DNA of 64,000 bases from assembly GCA_963787645.1 (NCBI GenBank), contig CAWBDS010000002.1, forward strand, positions 1,302,001 through 1,366,000, in the 5' to 3' direction. Shown here one piece after another: positions 62,132 through 64,000 of the stretch (position 1 is the stretch's first letter; the number at the start of each line of letters is the position of its first letter). The notes under the pieces were generated by a model, which ran no database searches, was not told the origin of the DNA, and saw nothing but the letters and a program-made list of their open reading frames with translations. The position numbers and the translations under genes were made by a program. This DNA is from Palsa-504 sp963787645 (GTDB lineage Bacteria > Actinomycetota > Actinomycetes > Streptosporangiales > Streptosporangiaceae).

Positions 62132-63316
62132 GTGACCGCACAGCCTCCGCCGCAGGGCCGCATGGCGCGCCTATGGCGCTACGCCGACGTGCGGCACGTC
62201 CCGCTGCGGACCATCGTGGTCACGGTGCTGGTGGTGGCGGTCACCTACCTGGCCGGCAAGCTGATCTACCGGCTGCGGGACATACTCCTGCTGTTCGTGG
62301 TGGCTGGGTTCGTCGCCCTGCTGCTCAATCCGCTGGTGGTGGTCCTGGAGCGGCGGGCGCGCATGCGCCGCGGCTTCGCGGTCACGATCGTCAGCCTGGT
62401 GGCCGTGCTGCTCTTCATCGGCCTGGCCTACGCGTTCGGCAATCCGCTGGTGAGCGGGATCACCAACCTGGCCGACCGCCTCCCCAGCTACGTGGCCAGC
62501 GCGGAGTCGGGCAAGGGCTGGATCGGCCACATCGCGACCAGGTACCACATCCAGGCCTGGGTGCAGAAGAACGCGCCCAAGGTGGTCACCTACGCCGAGT
62601 CGCTCAGCAAGCCGGTCCTGACCGTCGGCAAGGGCGCCCTCTCGCTGGTCATCGAGCTGTTCACGATCTTCGTCCTGGTCCTGCTGCTGATGCTCGAGGG
62701 CCCGAAGATGCGGCGCTGGCTGCTGAGCCAGATGGCGCCCCAGCGGGCGGCCACCGTCACCCGGGTAGCCCGGGAGGTGAACCAGTCCGTCGTGGGCTAC
62801 ATGCTGGGCAACTTCCTGACCTCCATCATCGCCGGGACCGTGGTGTTCGTGACGCTGATGATCGTGCACGTGCCGTACCCGCTCCTGTGGGGACTGTGGG
62901 TGGCCCTGGTCGATTTCCTGCCCATGATCGGCGGAGCCCTGGCGGGCATCCCGACCGTGCTGTTCGCCTTCGTCGAGAGCTTCACGGCCGGCGTCGTCAC
63001 CCTGATCGTGTTCCTGGCCTACACCCAGATCGAAAACCACATCCTTAACCCGGTCATCATGAGCCGGACGGTCAAGATCAACCCGCTGTTGGTGCTGACC
63101 GCGGTTTTGGTCGGTGCCTCGCTGGGCAGCTTGGTCGGCGGGCTGTTCGGCGGCTTCGTGGCGGCGCTGCTGGCCATCCCGGTGGCAGGCGCCCTGCAGG
63201 TGCTGGTCCGTGAGGCCTGGCAGGCAACGGCACCAAAGGTCCTGCCCGCCACCGAGTCCGAGACGGCGGCTGAGCTCTTCCCCGTCGTACCGGACACGCG
63301 AGAGCATGGCAATTAG
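62132..63316 (+). CDS. AI-2E family transporter (PerM/YdiK-type membrane protein)
   Basis: 394 aa from GTG 62132 (CATGCT about 8 bp before it, maybe leaderless). Eight hydrophobic helices; TIVVTVLVVAVTYLAGKLIY, LLFVVAGFVALLLNPLVV, LVAVLLFIGLAYAFG, the PYPLLWGLWVALVDFLPMIG region and PVIMSRTVKINPLLV, typical of the AI-2E family. Its substrate, despite the name, is usually unknown. Confidence 0.85.
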   Translation: MTAQPPPQGRMARLWRYADVRHVPLRTIVVTVLVVAVTYLAGKLIYRLRDILLLFVVAGFVALLLNPLVVVLERRARMRRGFAVTIVSLVAVLLFIGLAYAFGNPLVSGITNLADRLPSYVASAESGKGWIGHIATRYHIQAWVQKNAPKVVTYAESLSKPVLTVGKGALSLVIELFTIFVLVLLLMLEGPKMRRWLLSQMAPQRAATVTRVAREVNQSVVGYMLGNFLTSIIAGTVVFVTLMIVHVPYPLLWGLWVALVDFLPMIGGALAGIPTVLFAFVESFTAGVVTLIVFLAYTQIENHILNPVIMSRTVKINPLLVLTAVLVGASLGSLVGGLFGGFVAALLAIPVAGALQVLVREAWQATAPKVLPATESETAAELFPVVPDTREHGN

Positions 63317-63340
63317 CCCGAAACCGTGACAGGAGCGCTC

Positions 63341-64000
63341 ATGCCGGAACGGTCAGTACTGGGAATCGTGCTCGCTGGCGGCGCGGGCACCCGCCTGAGC
63401 CCATTGACCGCAGACCGCGCCAAGCCGGCGGTGCCGTTCGGCGGCCTGTATCGGCTGATCGACTTCGCCTTGTCCAACATGGCCAACGCCAGCATCCGCA
63501 AGATCTGCGTGCTGACCCAGTACAAGAGCCACAGCCTGGACCGCCACATCTCCACCACGTGGCGGATGAGTTCCCTGCTCGGCAACTACGTGACGCCGGT
63601 CCCGGCGCAGCAGCGGCTCGGGCCGCACTGGTACACCGGCTCGGCGGACGCCATCTTCCAGTCGATGAACCTGATCAACGACGAGCAGCCGGACATCGTG
63701 ATCGTCTTCGGCGCGGATCACGTGTACCGGATGGACCCCCAGCAGATGATCGAGCACCACATCGCCCACGGGGCGGGGGTGACCGTGGCGGCGATACCGG
63801 TGCCGCGAGCTGAGGCCTCGGCGTTCGGCATCATCGACGTCGCGGCCGACGGCCGGACCATTTCCGCGTTCCTGGAGAAGCCCGCCGACCCGCCGCCCAT
63901 GCCGGGCAACCCCGACATGAGCTACTCCTCCATGGGCAACTACGTGTTCAACACCGATGTGCTGGTCGACGCCCTGCGCAAGGACGCCGACGACGACTCG
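63341..64000 (+). CDS. glgC: Glucose-1-phosphate adenylyltransferase (N-terminal part)
   Basis: 220 codons; the rest is beyond the edge. AGGAG lies 5 bp before the ATG. Nucleotidyltransferase signature IVLAGGAGTRLSPLTADRAKPAVPFGG, then RLIDFALSNMANASIRKICVLTQYKSHSLDRHI, GSADAIFQSMNLI, FGADHVYRMD and AFLEKPADPPPMPG. Makes ADP-glucose for glycogen. Confidence 0.93.
   Translation, partial: MPERSVLGIVLAGGAGTRLSPLTADRAKPAVPFGGLYRLIDFALSNMANASIRKICVLTQYKSHSLDRHISTTWRMSSLLGNYVTPVPAQQRLGPHWYTGSADAIFQSMNLINDEQPDIVIVFGADHVYRMDPQQMIEHHIAHGAGVTVAAIPVPRAEASAFGIIDVAADGRTISAFLEKPADPPPMPGNPDMSYSSMGNYVFNTDVLVDALRKDADDDS

Noticed and set aside
1..64000. tRNA genes
   Set aside because: I looked for T-loop patterns such as GGTTCGAATCC near clover-leaf partners and found none outside coding sequence.

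Overview
The window is 64 kb of very GC-rich DNA with GTG starts, many ATGA/GTGA overlaps and several apparently leaderless genes. Together with SepH, an AfsR-type regulator, RamB and a class A RNase P RNA, this points to a filamentous, probably sporulating member of the Actinomycetota. I cannot place the genus from sequence alone. About 65 genes or gene remnants are supported. Several genes carry single-base frameshifts in G/C-rich runs, which may reflect real decay or assembly error.

Layout. 1-12.6 kb: the end of an ABC exporter gene, a DinB-fold enzyme, two small membrane proteins, a cysteine-desulfurase-like enzyme, DUF6412 plus YidC, a frameshifted DinB-fold gene, a frameshifted DUF885 hydrolase, a membrane-anchored molybdopterin oxidoreductase, a PPOX enzyme, a coiled-coil zinc-ribbon protein and a histidine phosphatase. 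11.6-25.1 kb: a surface-glycopolymer locus with an ABC-2 export permease, an asparagine-synthase-like enzyme, a double glycosyltransferase, an unrecognised protein, WecB, a GT4 glycosyltransferase, a WecC-type dehydrogenase, another GT4 and a polytopic GT-C-like protein. WecB plus WecC would supply UDP-ManNAc and UDP-ManNAcA. 25.15-25.54 kb: rnpB, whose last 30 bp recur at 26.34 kb, enclosing an integrase relic and a hicBA toxin-antitoxin pair. 26.4-31.4 kb: an accessory zone with a wrecked phosphotransferase gene, three VOC proteins, a second decayed hicBA, an NlpC/P60 protein and tiny genes.

31.4-52.2 kb: regulator/enzyme and regulator/transporter pairs (SDR/MarR, ArsR/MFS, MFS-MarR-MMPL), a Nei-type glycosylase, a protein with RSD pentapeptide repeats, an AfsR-like regulator facing a DrrAB-type ABC exporter, and sepH. 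52.6-55.5 kb: aceA (isocitrate lyase) divergent from its probable repressor ramB. 56.9-62.1 kb: two divergent transcription units. One encodes an ornithine-cyclodeaminase-like protein, an aromatic-amino-acid-lyase homologue, an asparaginase and a small protein; the other encodes a 3Fe-4S ferredoxin and a cytochrome P450. The lyase homologue has Ala-Ala-Gly where the family makes its MIO cofactor from Ala-Ser-Gly, so this unit is my best candidate for undescribed chemistry. The window ends in an AI-2E family exporter and the start of glgC.

Non-coding structure includes two copies of a roughly 52-bp palindromic element, one of them translated in frame inside a glycosyltransferase; a second dispersed roughly 64-bp repeat; two pairs of repeats with a 31-bp period that look like IS ends; and several strong hairpins.
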